A stretch of 64,000 nucleotides of DNA from Prorocentrum cordatum (lineage: Eukaryota > Sar > Dinophyceae > Prorocentrales > Prorocentraceae), in assembly GCA_963575745.1 (NCBI GenBank), contig CAUYUJ010003397.1, positions 5,001 through 69,000 on the forward strand, read 5' to 3'. Positions 51,463 to 61,537 of this stretch are shown here, in pieces. How positions within the stretch are numbered: position 1 is the first letter of the stretch; each line of letters opens with the position of its first letter. Below the pieces are notes generated by a model. The model was not told the DNA's origin and did not search any database. It saw only the letters and a program-made list of their open reading frames with translations. A program made the position numbers and the translations under genes.

Positions 51463-51500
<38 letters not shown>
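51415..51500. repeat. (TG)n microsatellite
   Basis: TG dinucleotides with GCGTG and TTTG breaks, continuing into GC-rich sequence. Confidence 0.9.
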
Positions 51501-51502
<2 letters not shown>

Positions 51503-51717
51503 CGGCGCGTCTCCCGGCCGTCCGGCGGCCCTCGTGTTCCTCGCCCCTCGCCCGCCGTCGCCCTCGTGCCCCCGGTTCGCAGCGGGAGCGTTCCGCCGTC
51601 TGCTCGACCGGTTGTCGGCCCCACCTCGCCGCCGGCCCCCCCAGAAGTGTGTGCGCGGGAGGCGCGCTCGGGGGCAGGCCGCGGCCTCCCGCGCTACTAG
51701 ACGGGGCAAGCCTCAAT

Positions 51718-51878
51718 TCGCGCACGTCCCTGTACAGGGGAAGAATAAAAGATACAAAACATAAGATGGGCACGATTTTTTAACAAACGAGAAAAATAGT
51801 TCAGATTTCTTAAAAGCATATTTGACTTATATTTTTTATTGTTCGTCCACGATCCGCCTGTAGGAGGACGTGCCCGAC
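51718..51878. mobile_element. TA-MITE family, copy 7 (degenerate left arm, extended centre)
   Basis: CGCACGTCCCTGTACAGGGG at the left, CCGCCTGTAGGAGGACGTGC and CCGAC at the right. The internal motif is reduced to GGGCACGATTTTTT. Confidence 0.7.
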
Positions 51879-52128
51879 TCTGAGGCAAGCCGAGCGGGCG
51901 AGGGCAGAGCTGGCCATGGAGCACAGCACAGACGACCAGCCTGCGGAGCGAGGGACGCCCGAGGTTGGGATGAATCCATGACCTCCGCCTGGGGGATGGA
52001 TCTTCAGGGTTCCTGCCTCCTGGCCTCTTTGAGACCTCGTAGTGGGGCGCTTGGCGGCAGAAGCGAGTCCATGGTAGAAGAAATACCCGCCGATGTCGAG
52101 GCAAGACTCGTGGTTCACCGCCCACCAA

Positions 52129-52279
52129 ACCACCCCAACCCAACCCGAAGGATCCGATTTGCCTTCCACTGCCAGTGTGGGGCGGTTGGGGAACATTGGA
52201 AATACACAGGAAGCCCGTACCCCCCCCCCCCAACCCGAAATTCTGGCAAAATTCGGGTCTTCGGGTTGGGTTGGGGTCA
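52129..52279. mobile_element. Foldback element F13
   Basis: ACCCCAACCCAACCCGAAGG near 52131 pairs with TCTTCGGGTTGGGTTGGGGT ending 52278; the arms are about 34 bases with few mismatches. The element lies inside two overlapping long minus-strand open stretches, arguing against those as genes. Confidence 0.65.
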
Positions 52280-52611
52280 GTTGTTGGACTCCCTGTGGTG
52301 GTGACAGAGTCGTGGCATCTGTGGCAGGCGGTGCATGTTGACATATTCGGTCGCTGGGGGCCAATTCGAATCCATGTTTCCTGCGTGCTGGGGACCCCGA
52401 AGGTCGATCTCCCAGACGGCGGTTCCAATATGGTTCGATCGCCGCCTCGCAGGAGGGAGACAAGGAGTAGGGTGAAGCCAAGACGAAGCAACGGCAGAAT
52501 GCGTACACAAATATTCCCTTTCCGCTGCGGATCCCAGCGCGTCGCACAGGCCATGCTGGCACGAGGGCATTTCATTGTGAGTCAGTGACTCGGGCGGGCG
52601 CAGTATTATGG

Positions 52612-52695
52612 TGATGTCGACAACGGCGGAAACGATAATGATGATGATAGCGGTGCTGGTGACGATGATGACGATGACGACGGCACGGCCAATGA
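52612..52695. repeat. (GAT/GAC)n array
   Basis: Imperfect GATGAC/GACGATGATG repeat. The following 52700-53140 holds no recognised gene. Confidence 0.8.
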
Positions 52696-53147
52696 CGGTG
52701 CCGAGGCTGGTCACGATGATGGTGCCCGCGTTTCAATGATTGTAGTTTTGGAAGGGTCTCGGCATGCGCGCGCGGCCGATGCGCGCGAGTGGCCCGCATA
52801 GTGTTATGTGACACAAATCGCGCCCCCCCGCCCCCACCAAGCGCGCAAGGCGTTCGAATTATTTCACCATGCGCGCGCGAGATGCCCGTTTGGTCGCATG
52901 TGATGAACATGTGGCAGTGCCAATGGTTCGCAAACAAACTTGTAAGAGCGAGCGAGCACTTCTTGGTTGAATGATTACGGTGCGCAACCATGTTTTTGAT
53001 GTTTCCAGTGGGCGATCTTGACTCTTTTACGACGCCGCAAGTTTTTTTTTATGCTGGCACGCGCGCGCGACGTCACGCGCTTGTGGGCTTTGCCAGTGTA
53101 TTCAGCACTGGATTTTCGGGGGAACGTATATGCTGACCTTCGGCCCA

Positions 53148-53400
53148 TCATGTCTTTGGGCCCTCTTGGGCCGTCTTGGGCGCCTTTGGGGCTCTCTTGG
53201 GGCCCTCTTGTGGCCCTCTTGTGGCCCTCCTCTGGGCCTCTTGGGCCATCTTGGGGCGGTCCTGGGAGCCTCTCGGGCCGACTTGGGGTCATCTTGGGCG
53301 ACTTGGTGCGATCTTGGGGCGCCTCGGGGCTCTCTGGGACCGTATTGGGTGGGGGCCTCTCGGGGCCCTCTGGGCCCGTCTTGGGGCCCCCTTCGGACCT
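53148..53400 (+). repeat. CTTGGG satellite, monomer at 53 kb
   Basis: GGGCCCTCTTGGGCCGTCTT and variants, about 250 bp. Confidence 0.7.
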
Positions 53401-53769
53401 GGAAATCATGCGACAAGCGCCAGAGCCAAGGGCAACCGCGCCAATCCAAGAGGATTTGGCAATTCGGGGTCCACGCCCTTACGGACTCGTCCGGATCCAG
53501 GGTTGAGGCTTAGGGGATTGGGCAAAAGACCTGAGGACACGCCCAGTTCGTGCCCCAGGGCACGGTAGTGGATGATTTTTGATAAACGAGTGTGCACGCA
53601 TCGTATTTGTTTGATAGGGATGGGGGGACAATAATGGGTTTAGTTGGGATGGTTCGATTTCGTATTTAAGATGATTTATGGGCGAGTATCATTTGTTATT
53701 GTAATATCCCAGAGAGTGTCGATCAGCCGAGGTGCATGTGGTATATCCAGTGTTCTTTTTTTAAAGAGG

Positions 53770-54215
53770 ATACATTGCAGTCGATTGCAATCGATCGATT
53801 GGATGGAACCCGAATGGCTTGCAACCGATTGTATTGCAACCGATCGATCAGATCGCAGTCGGTTGCAGCGCAATCGATTGGATCGATTGAATTGCAATTG
53901 CATCCGATTTGATTGCAATCGATCGATTGGATTGCAGTCGATTGGATTGCGAACGATTGAACTGCAAGCGAGTGGATTGCAACGGGGAAAGGGGGAGTCA
54001 ACGTTGTCGGCGACCCTGGGCGGCGACGAGGCGGCGACGCGGCGGCGACAGTGGCAACAGGGCGGCGGATTCGACAAGCGAGCCCGGAACACAGGCGGCG
54101 ACTAGGCGGTCAAGGGGCGGTGACGGCAACGAGGCGGTGGATCCGACAAACGAGCCTAGACGACGGGCGAAGACAAGGCGGAGATTGGGCGGCGACGGCG
54201 GCAACAATGAGGCGG
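53770..54215. repeat. GATTGCAATC-type repeat followed by GGCGGCGAC repeat
   Basis: 53770-53995 is built from GATTGCAATCGATCGATTGG and variants, largely self-complementary. 54010-54215 is built from GGCGGCGACGAGGCGG. The abrupt composition change near 53995 marks the border of two unrelated arrays. Confidence 0.75.
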
Positions 54216-54304
54216 TCCCCACAATCGAGCCCAGTTTGTAAGAAGACAAATGAGACACCTAACTGCAAGCATTGTTTGGGGAAGACGCATACTCATGCAC
54301 ACAT

Positions 54305-54386
54305 AGATGTGTATACATGTGTGTGTATACATATATATATATACACATGTGTGTCTGTGTATATACATATATATATATACATAGAT
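54305..54386. repeat. TA/TGTA microsatellite with inverted symmetry
   Basis: ATACATATATATATATACAC flanked by GTGTATAC/GTGTGTATAC units; two similar palindromic blocks. Confidence 0.85.
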
Positions 54387-54505
54387 AACCGCGCACGCGG
54401 CCTGGGCGCCCGGGGCCGCGACCTTGAGGGGGCATGGCGGGACCGGGGCCTCCGAGACCGCTCCCAGAGTACCCCAGAGGAGGCCGTTTCTTTGTTGCTT
54501 GGGGC

Positions 54506-56067
54506 ATGACGGGCGTCATGGCCCCCGCTTCACCCCCTCCCTATGACGTAACGCTCTCCCCCCCAGTGCGGTCCGGATATTGCCGCCGTGCGTTTTGATA
54601 CGCGTGGGTGTCCGCGTAGGAATCCACATAGGAGTTTGGTCCGCAGTCGTCGTTTTGTCGTCGTCGTCATCGTCGTCGTCGTTCGTGGCTTGTCGCTCGT
54701 CGCTCGGAGTCGTCGTGCGCGTGGACGCGGTTGAAGCCTGTTTTTTATTCTGGGCCGATGACGGCAATCATCTAGGGGTGGGGTGGGGGGGGGTCGATGT
54801 CGTCACGTTTCGCGCCGGCGGCGTCTGGGAATGCTTAGGAATGGCGGAGGACGGGTAGCACCAGCATGTAGGTGGCAATTTGCACCGCAACGCCTGTGTA
54901 CACCACAGTGCCTGCGTGCACCACAGCGCTCTTGTACACCACACCGCTTATGTACACCACAGCAGCCGCGTGCAACACAGCGTCAGTTTGTGCCACCATG
55001 CCCGCGGACACAACAGCTCTCGTGCACACCACGGCGCTTGCGTACACCACATCAGCCGTGTGCGACACAGCACCAGTGTACACCACAATGCCTGCGTGCA
55101 TTGCAGTGCCTGTGTACACCACGGCGCCTGTGTGCACCACAACAACCGTGTGCAACACAATCCTTATGGCAAAATGGTGCGCTTGTGGATACCACAGAAA
55201 ACAATTTAAACAAATCTTTATGGACAACGGGGCGCCGCTGGAATCTACGAGTCCTCCCGAGTCCGCCCGCATCACCCTATGTCCTCCCATCTGCGTCCAG
55301 GAGGTTCGGGCTAAATTGGCCGTCCGAGAACCAAATGGACCGATTCAATCGACCATTCTGCGGTGCGCGCTGAGATGCGCACGTGCGATGTAGTGCCAAC
55401 CCGCACGACAGGGGGTAAGGAGAGGAGGAGGAGGAGGAGGAGGAGGAGGAGGAGGAGGAAGGGGAGGAGGAGGAGGAGGAGAATGAGGAAGAGGAGGAGG
55501 AGGAGGAGCTGGTGGAGGTGGAGGAGGAGGGAGGAGGGAAGAACCTCGCTTTCGGTTCTTAACACTTTTCCTGGCGTGGCGTCTAGCTGTCCGCAGCAGA
55601 TCCTCACGCACATGCTCCTTCTACCTGTCCTATGCACGCAAGCATTGTGGTGTACACCAGAGCTGCCTTGCACGCGGATGCTGTGGTGTAATCACGCGCT
55701 GTGGCGTGCACAAGCGCTGCGGTGCACGCAAGCACTGTGGTGTACACAGGCGCTGTGTTGCACATGGTAGCTGCGGTGTGCACGTGTACACCGGCGCTGT
55801 AGTGTACGCAAGCACTGTGGTGTACACAGGCGCTGCGTTGCACACGGTTGTTGCGGTGTACGCAGGCGCGGTGGTATACACGCGCGCTGTGGTGCACGCG
55901 AGCGCTGTGGTGTACACAGGCGCAGTGGGGCATATCGCCACCTCCATGCTACTCGCGTCGTCGTCGTCGCGCGTGCGGGCGCGGCTGCGGTGCCGGAGCC
56001 ACACGGCGGGGGGGGGCGTTACGTCATACCCCCCCTCGCCCCCCCCCCCCCCCATGACGCCCGTCAT
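54506..56067. mobile_element. Large foldback element, about 1.56 kb (F11)
   Basis: Outer ends are ATGACGGGCGTCAT (54506) and ATGACGCCCGTCAT (56054). Inside them TATGACGTAACGC (54542) faces its inverse at 56026, AGCATGTAGGTGGCAATTT (near 54865) faces ATATCGCCACCTCCATGCT (near 55934), and long arms of GTGTACACCACAGCGC-type sub-repeats (54890-55170) face their inverse (55630-55930). The loop contains a unique ~240-bp part and a GGA array. Arm homology of several hundred bp with internal tandem sub-repeats is the architecture of Foldback-type transposons. Confidence 0.7.
55411..55545. repeat. (GGA)n array in the loop of the large foldback element
   Basis: GGA triplets with GGT and GCT near the end. 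Confidence 0.88.
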
Positions 56068-56104
56068 CGCCGAACATAAAGAAACGCGCTCGAGGGGCCG
56101 TGGA

Positions 56105-57300
56105 GTCACCAGACTGCCCCAAAGAGCTCCAAGACGCTCCTAGAAGCCCCCGGCGGACTTCGACAAGCCCCCCAAGACAGCCCAGATAGCCCGAACGTGG
56201 CCCCAGATGGGTTCCAGACCGGAAATACACAGCCCAAAAGGCCTCCAAGAGGCCTCAAGAGATCTCCGAGCGGCGTCCCGAGAGAGCCCGAAGAGGCCCA
56301 AATTCTTGACTTTCATTTTTTTTGTATGTTTTTCGGTGTCTCGCGTTTTCGACTTTCGACGCTCCACGACAGCCGACGACGCCCCCAAAACCGCCGCAAA
56401 GGCTCCCAACAGAGCCCCAAGACTGCCCAGGAGAGCCTGAAGACTGCCCGGGACGAGCCTCAGACGGCCAAAGAGAGCCCCAGGACATGCCCAAGGTGGG
56501 CCCCAGAGCGGGAACGGGAGGCCCCAAGGCGCTTCAAGACGGCCCTGATGGCCCCAATGTGGCCCCATACGGGCCCAACACGGCCAATACACAGCCCAAG
56601 AGCCCTCCAAGAGGCCGCAGGAGAGCTCCCACAGGCGTCCCGCGAGAGCCCGAAGATGCCACATCCTTGATTTCCAATAGTTTTTTCTGCTGTGTTTCCC
56701 TTTCTCGCATTCTCGAGCTTCCAACGCTCGAACACGGCCGAAGACGCCCCGAAGATCGCCCTGAGACCGCCGAAGAGGCCCCCAAAAGAGCCCCAAGATG
56801 GCCCGGGGGAGCCTGAAGACTGCCCAAGAGCAGCCCAAGACTGCCCAAGAGAAGCCCAGGAGAGGTGCAAGATGGGCCCCAGAGCGGGAGTTGGAGGCCC
56901 CAAGGAGCTCCAGGACGGCCCAGATGATCCCGACGTGGCCCAAGAGGAGCTCAAGGCGGCAAACACACAGCCCAAGAGGCCTCCAAAACGGCCCAAGAGA
57001 GCTCCGAGAGACGTCCCGAGAGAGCCCAAAGAGGCCCACATTATTGATTTGCACTGGTTTGTTCGATGTTTTTTGCTTTCTCGCGTTCTCGAGCTTCCAA
57101 TGCTCGAAGACGCCCCCAAGACCGCCCCAAGACCGCCGAAGAGGCACCCAAAAGAGCCCCAAGGCGGCCCCAGGGAGCCCGAAAATTGCCCAGGAGGAGC
57201 CCCGCACGGCCCAAGAGAGCCCCAGGACAGGCCCAAGCTGGGCCACAGAGCGGGAGCGGGAGGCCCCAGGGCGCTCCAAGACGGCCCAGATGGCCCGGGC
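56105..57300 (-). repeat. CTTGGG satellite, three tandem monomers in inverse orientation
   Basis: Three units of roughly 360-380 bp, each with CCCAAGA/GCCCCAAG repeats and a spacer containing TTGA-TTT, CTTTCTCGC-TTCTCGAG and CTTCCAACGCTCGA-type blocks (near 56298, 56658 and 57030). Other loci carry single monomers in the opposite orientation. Confidence 0.75.
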
Positions 57301-57414
57301 CTCCCCCCTCCGTCCCTCCTTCCCTCCCGCCCCCTCCCCTTGCCTCCATTCCCTCCTTTCTCCTCTTCCTCCCCTCACCCCTCAGCTTTCATACTCCTCC
57401 CTCCTCTCCTGGGA

Positions 57415-57880
57415 CGGCCCTGCCAGAGCGCCAGACTGGCCCCGCCAGAGCGAGCGGGGCATCGCTATACCCTATCATTTCAAGAATTGTTTTGCCTCTC
57501 CCACCCCATCAAGGCCGGTCCCGACAGAGCGAGAGGGGCGTTGCTATACCCTACTCTAATTTGCCATACCGTATACAGTCCCACCGCACCCGAGGTAGCT
57601 CCGTCAGAGCACACCGGGTGTGGCTATACCATCATTGTCCTCAGGCTTCGTGCTCCTCCCGCCCCTCCCGGGCAAACCTCGCCAGAGCGCCACGGGAACC
57701 CCGGCCAGCGAGAGCAGGGCATCCCTACACCATACTCTTCCACGCGAGTCTTGCTCCCACCCTTGCAGTGCAGACCTGCCCGAGCGAGCGGGGTGTGGCT
57801 ATACTATACAATTTCTCCGGTATCGTGCCCTTCCTTCACCTCCCGGAAGGCTTCGCCTGAGCGCCAAGAAGGTACCGCCA
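57415..57880 (+). repeat. About 80-bp degenerate minisatellite, five units
   Basis: Each unit has GCCAGAGCGAGCGGGGC, TGGCTATACC-type bases and a C/T-rich tail with GTCCTC/GCTCCTCCC. CTATACC recurs near 57465, 57545, 57627 and, modified, 57725 and 57790. 57881-58600 holds no recognised gene. Confidence 0.65.
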
Positions 57881-58627
57881 GCCGCCCCGTCATAGCTCCA
57901 GGTAGCACCATACATGGGACTTGCCAGGCAAATCGTTGAGCATCCCCCGTGGGCCCGAACCTTGTGCTCCCACGGGTGCGATTTTCGCGGATTCGACAAC
58001 AGCTGATTGCAGAAAAGGGCGCTGATGACCGGGACATTTGCGCGCGCCCTCTGCAGATACCCGTTAGCTGAACGACCGCTGAAAACGAGAAGCTTGGAAC
58101 ACAAGGAAGAGGAATAAAACAAACGCGTTCCCACGCGCGCGCGCAACGAGGCCGCGATCCAACCCCAGCATCAGGAGCCGGCGGATGTCTGCGTGATCGG
58201 GCATAGGGAGACCGAACAAATGTGCAAAACATTGAGAGTCACGACGGGGCAGAGCGGAAGTGAAAGTGGCCAAACAATTGCGGCAGCGATATACCCTGAC
58301 CCCGCCGACTTGCGTGAGGGGTGCCACCGGATTTCCGAAATGTGGCGAATCCTTTGTGTTTTTGGACCCTGATCCCGCCGATCTGTGAGAGGGGGTGATA
58401 GTTTTTTACCCACCCCAGCAATTCAGGCAACACGCTCAGGGCGTGGTAGAAATGCCAGTTTTGGGTCTCCCCCCCTCGCGCGGTCCATCCACAAGGAACA
58501 GTGAGCAGCAGCAAGTCAACAAGGAACAGTAAGCAGCACGAAGCAGAATTGTAACACTGGAAAGTGGAAACAGCAACTGGTACGGGAAACTGCGAACCCT
58601 CGGCCTACAGCCTGGTGCCCCCACGCG

Positions 58628-58634
58628 ATGTATA

Positions 58635-58695
<61 letters not shown>

Positions 58696-58760
58696 ATATA
58701 GATGTGTGTGTGATAAATACACCTATCTGCGTGCGTGCGTGTGTGTGTGTGTGCGTGTGT
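58628..58760. repeat. TATATG hexamer and TA tract, then TG tract
   Basis: TATATG repeated about seven times, a TA run, then GTGTGTG and GTGCGTGCGTG. Confidence 0.9.
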
Positions 58761-58958
58761 GAAAATATAAGTCTGCCCCGGGGGGGGCCCCCGACCGCTG
58801 CCCAATGAGCCTGGACCCGCCAAAAGTGGCCCCGGGGGCTGTGCGGGGGGCCGAATGAGCCTGGACCCACCAAAAGGGCCCCTGGGGGCTCTGAGGCCAC
58901 CAAAAAGGCCCTTCGGGGGGCCAGGAAACATTGAAACGCCCGATACATCCTTCAGTCA

Positions 58959-59152
58959 GGCGATCGCAAACATGGATCAAGGGGGCGTGGATGAGCGGCG
59001 GGTCCCGTTACCATGGGAAATCGCAGGTTGCCGCCGCCGAGCGAGGCGGCATTGGCCGCATTTTGGAAAGGGCACCTCCCCCGATCCATGGATTTGGCGA
59101 CCGCGCGCCAGATCCATGCATCGATAATCCATGTTTGCGCGCCCCCGACTTC
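58959..59152. mobile_element. Foldback/MITE-like element, family F10, copy 1
   Basis: Ends GGCGATCGCAAACATGGAT and ATCCATGTTTGCGCGCC. Body: GAGCG-CGGGTCCCGTTACCATG, GAGGCGGCATTGGCCGCATT, CCCCCGATCCATGGATTTGG. Just outside lie direct repeats of about 35 bp (GAAACGCCCGATACATCC at 58933, GAAACGCCCGATACGTC at 59169). Confidence 0.7.
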
Positions 59153-59451
59153 ACGGGGCCAGAAAACACCGAAACGCCCGATACGTCTTTCAGAGCCACT
59201 TGATCTCAGAGATTCTCGTTTTTCCTGAAGTGCACGACCAACCCAGATTTGTTCAAAGGTATTATTGGTGATACATGGAACGATCTTGAGGCCAGCTTAC
59301 TGTCGCACGGTAAAATCCGAACGGCAATGTTCGGAACATTTCGTTTTTGCAATTTTCCAGGGCGTGCTGGCCCCCAACCCGCCTCGTCCCCTCGTGCGGA
59401 CTCGTTTCCGGGCCCTTGTTTTGTCCCGTCGTGTCGTGATGCTATCTTTCA

Positions 59452-59604
59452 ATCGGGCGTGTCACTCTACAGGGCGAATGTACAAAAATAGTGAGAAATT
59501 GTCTGGGGACGATTTGTTTTACAATTGTTCGATACGTTTGGCATGTGTGTTGAGTCTGCTCTAATTTTCGCCCAACATCCGCCTGTAAGGGGGACGCGCC
59601 CGAC
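59452..59604. mobile_element. TA-MITE family, copy 8
   Basis: ATCGGGCGTGTCACTCTACA against TGTAAGGGGGACGCGCCCGA. Internal TTGTCTGGGGACGATTTG. Right junction CTAATG. Confidence 0.82.
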
Positions 59605-59721
59605 CTAATGCCATCCTCGTCCTGGCGTCGTCTTATCTGGGAGGCCTCTGGCTTACAGCCTCGCCGAGGGGCTCGAGGTGCGCGCGCTCGTCCGGCAGGC
59701 CTCGGCGAGCCGCTGCACGCT

Positions 59722-59919
59722 TCGGGCCGGACGGAAGGGGGGGGGGGATAGGGAAAGGGGGGGTTACGACATCTGCTGCACGCAGCCGGTTTCGGCCCCA
59801 CCGAGGGGCCCACTCCTCGACACATGGCCGCCTCCGGCGCCAGCAGGCGCCGGGAAAATCAGCGACGCGAGCTGATTCTCAAACCCCCCCTTTGCTGCCC
59901 CCCCTTTCGCCCGGCCCGA
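59722..59919. mobile_element. Family F9 element, copy 3
   Basis: TCGGGCCGGACGGAAGG with two G-runs, and inverse C-runs ending CGCCCGGCCCGA. The body matches copies 1 and 2 (CTGCTGCACGCAGCCGG, GAGGGGCCCACTCCTC, GCTGATTCTCAAACC). Confidence 0.8.
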
Positions 59920-59954
59920 TGCTCGGCGGCCCGTCGGTGCCGCGCCGCCCCCCC

Positions 59955-60047
59955 CGCCCCAGAGGCAACCCCCGGGGCGCCGCCGGTGCGCCTCCTGGAG
60001 GCCCTCCGCCGCTCGACGCTGGGGGCAACGCTTGGGGGGCTCGGCTG
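59955..60047 (+). other. Exon-like island before a GTC array
   Basis: After CGCCCCCCCCGCCCCAG one frame reads EATPGAPPVRLLEALRRSTL-GATLGGLG, with G/C at nearly all third positions, up to GGCTG-GTTTGT, a possible donor. The GTC array would then be intronic. Unidentified. Confidence 0.25.
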
Positions 60048-60049
60048 GT

Positions 60050-60070
60050 TTGTCGTGGTCGTCGTCGCCG

Positions 60071-60144
<74 letters not shown>

Positions 60145-60215
60145 CTCGTCGTCGTCGTCGTCGTCCTCGTCGTCGTCGTCGTCGTCGTCCTCGTCGTCCT
60201 CGTCGGCGCCGCGAG
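60050..60215. repeat. (GTC)n array
   Basis: Long uninterrupted GTC run with CTC variants near its end. Confidence 0.92.
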
Positions 60216-60234
60216 GAGGAGGTGCACGCCGGTC

Positions 60235-60420
60235 GGTATCGTTTATCCAATCCCCATCCCGATCCCCATCCCCTTCGAGACCCCCACCAATTTACCACCC
60301 CCAACTGGGGTACACCCCGCGAAACCCGAAGGGAACGGCCTATATCCCCATCTAGGGGGGTAAATCGGCCAGTGGGGCCCAGGCCTCGCCGCTGGGGATG
60401 GGGATCGGTGAAACGATACT
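60235..60420. mobile_element. Foldback element F14
   Basis: GGTATCGTTTATCCAATCCC at the left and GGGATCGGTGAAACGATACT at the right are near-inverse over about 27 bases with extended ATCCCC blocks. The centre contains ACCCCCAACTGGGGTACACC. Confidence 0.6.
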
Positions 60421-60463
60421 CAGTTTGTCGTCGGCGAGCGAGAGGGGGTGGTGTTGGGGTTAA

Positions 60464-60618
60464 GTTGGGCCTGTCCCTCTACAGGAGGAGCATGCAAAGA
60501 TAGTGAAACAAATAGTCTGGGGGCGATTTTTCGCCTACTGTTGTTGCTATGTTTGATGATTTTGAGGGTATGTTTTATTTTTCCGTCCAAAATTCGCCTG
60601 TAGGGGGACACGCCCGAC
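60464..60618. mobile_element. TA-MITE family, copy 9
   Basis: GTTGGGCCTGTCCCTCTACA against TGTAGGGGGACACGCCCGAC. Flanks GGTTAA and ATAATG give TA at both junctions. Internal ATAGTCTGGGGGCGATTTTT. Confidence 0.88.
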
Positions 60619-60627
60619 ATAATGCTA

Positions 60628-60820
60628 GGGAACGAAGAATGACATGAACATAAAAATTCGGAGGTCCGCTCGGATTTCTCGGATCGGCGCTTGGGCCCCC
60701 CTGACGGCGTCTCCGGCGCCGCCCCTGGCGCGCTCCGCACGCCAGGGAGGGGAGTCCAGCGCGGATCCGAGAAATCCACGCAGACCTCAGAGTTTTATAT
60801 TCATGTAATTTTTCGTTCCC
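60628..60820. mobile_element. Foldback/MITE-like element, family F2, copy 2
   Basis: Arms of about 62 bases: GGGAACGAAGAATGACATGA... and its inverse ending TTTTTCGTTCCC. The trinucleotide CTA lies outside both ends, a possible 3-bp target duplication. The centre GCGTCTCCGGCGCCGCC matches copy 1. It starts 10 bp after TA-MITE copy 9. Confidence 0.8.
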
Positions 60821-61010
60821 CTAAGTGTGAAGGAGAAGGCCCAGTCAGAAGGCAGCGGGGCTTCTCGGAAGCCCTCGCGGCTTCTGAGAGAGGTTTTCAA
60901 TGTCTTAGGACATATCTCAGAAGGCCGGGGGCCTTCCGAGCCTTGTCAGAAGGTTTTCTTCTCACTTCCCCTCCTCGCTCGCCGCCAAGTTTTGGGGCAA
61001 CGCTGGGGGG

Positions 61011-61278
61011 GTGTTTGACCCGAGGCGGGGATTCATTCATCCCAGCCCCCCTCGAGTCATGAAGTAGTCACGACGTCAGGTTTTCGGCCATTTTCGGCCT
61101 CCGGGGGCCCTCGCCTGGCCTCAGAACCGTCAACAAAAGGGCTCAGGATGAAAACCCGGTCCCGGGGAGTGGGTCGAGACCTTTGGGGGTCGACGTCATG
61201 AAGAAATCATGACGTCGGTGTTCTGTGTTGGTGAGGGTGTTTAATCCGAGGCGGGGGTTCATTCATATCAATCGCTTG
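61011..61278 (+). repeat. Direct repeat pair with palindrome GACGTCATGA
   Basis: TTGACCCGAGGCGGGGATTC (61013) and TTAATCCGAGGCGGGGGTTC (61242) start a ~36-bp direct repeat including ATTCAT. Between them lies GACGTCATGAAGAAATCATG-ACGTC, a perfect 10-bp palindrome with 5-bp loop. Confidence 0.55.
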
Positions 61279-61382
61279 GGGGATCGACATTCGCGGACCT
61301 CGTCAGGACAGTCATGCGGTGGGTATGGATGTACTGCGGCTCCCTGGGGCCAGCATGTATCCACATCAACCGCTCGCTGGGG
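61279..61382. repeat. Foldback repeat F6, copy 2
   Basis: TTCGCGGACCTCGTCAGGAC and GCGGTGGGTATGGATGTACT pair with CATGTATCCACATCAACCGC, as in 12531-12622. Confidence 0.5.
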
Positions 61383-61537
61383 TTAGAGTCTGACGATCGC
61401 GCCGCATCGCCGAGGTTGTTCGATGTGGGGTCATAATTCCTCCACGCCGATGGCGCCGATGCCGATGCATCGCCGATGTATTGGCGATACGACGCGATCC
61501 TCCGACCCCATCTACTCGGGCTCCGTCTAGGATGCCT
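61383..61537. mobile_element. Family F7 element, left-truncated copy
   Basis: GCGCCGCATCGCCGAGG, TCCACGCCGATGGCGCCGAT, GATGCATCGCCGATG and right arm CCTCCGACCCCATCTACTCG match 14460-14667. The left arm is absent. Confidence 0.65.

Noticed and set aside
51697-52575. Two overlapping minus-strand open frames of 290 and 250 residues
   Set aside because: They run through TA-MITE copy 7 and the F13 foldback element, overlap each other in different frames, and show no recognisable domain.
56140-57378. Minus-strand open frame of about 412 residues with GLFGLSRD-type repeats
   Set aside because: It is the CTTGGG satellite. Corresponding peptides of successive monomers appear in different frames, so the frame is not maintained.
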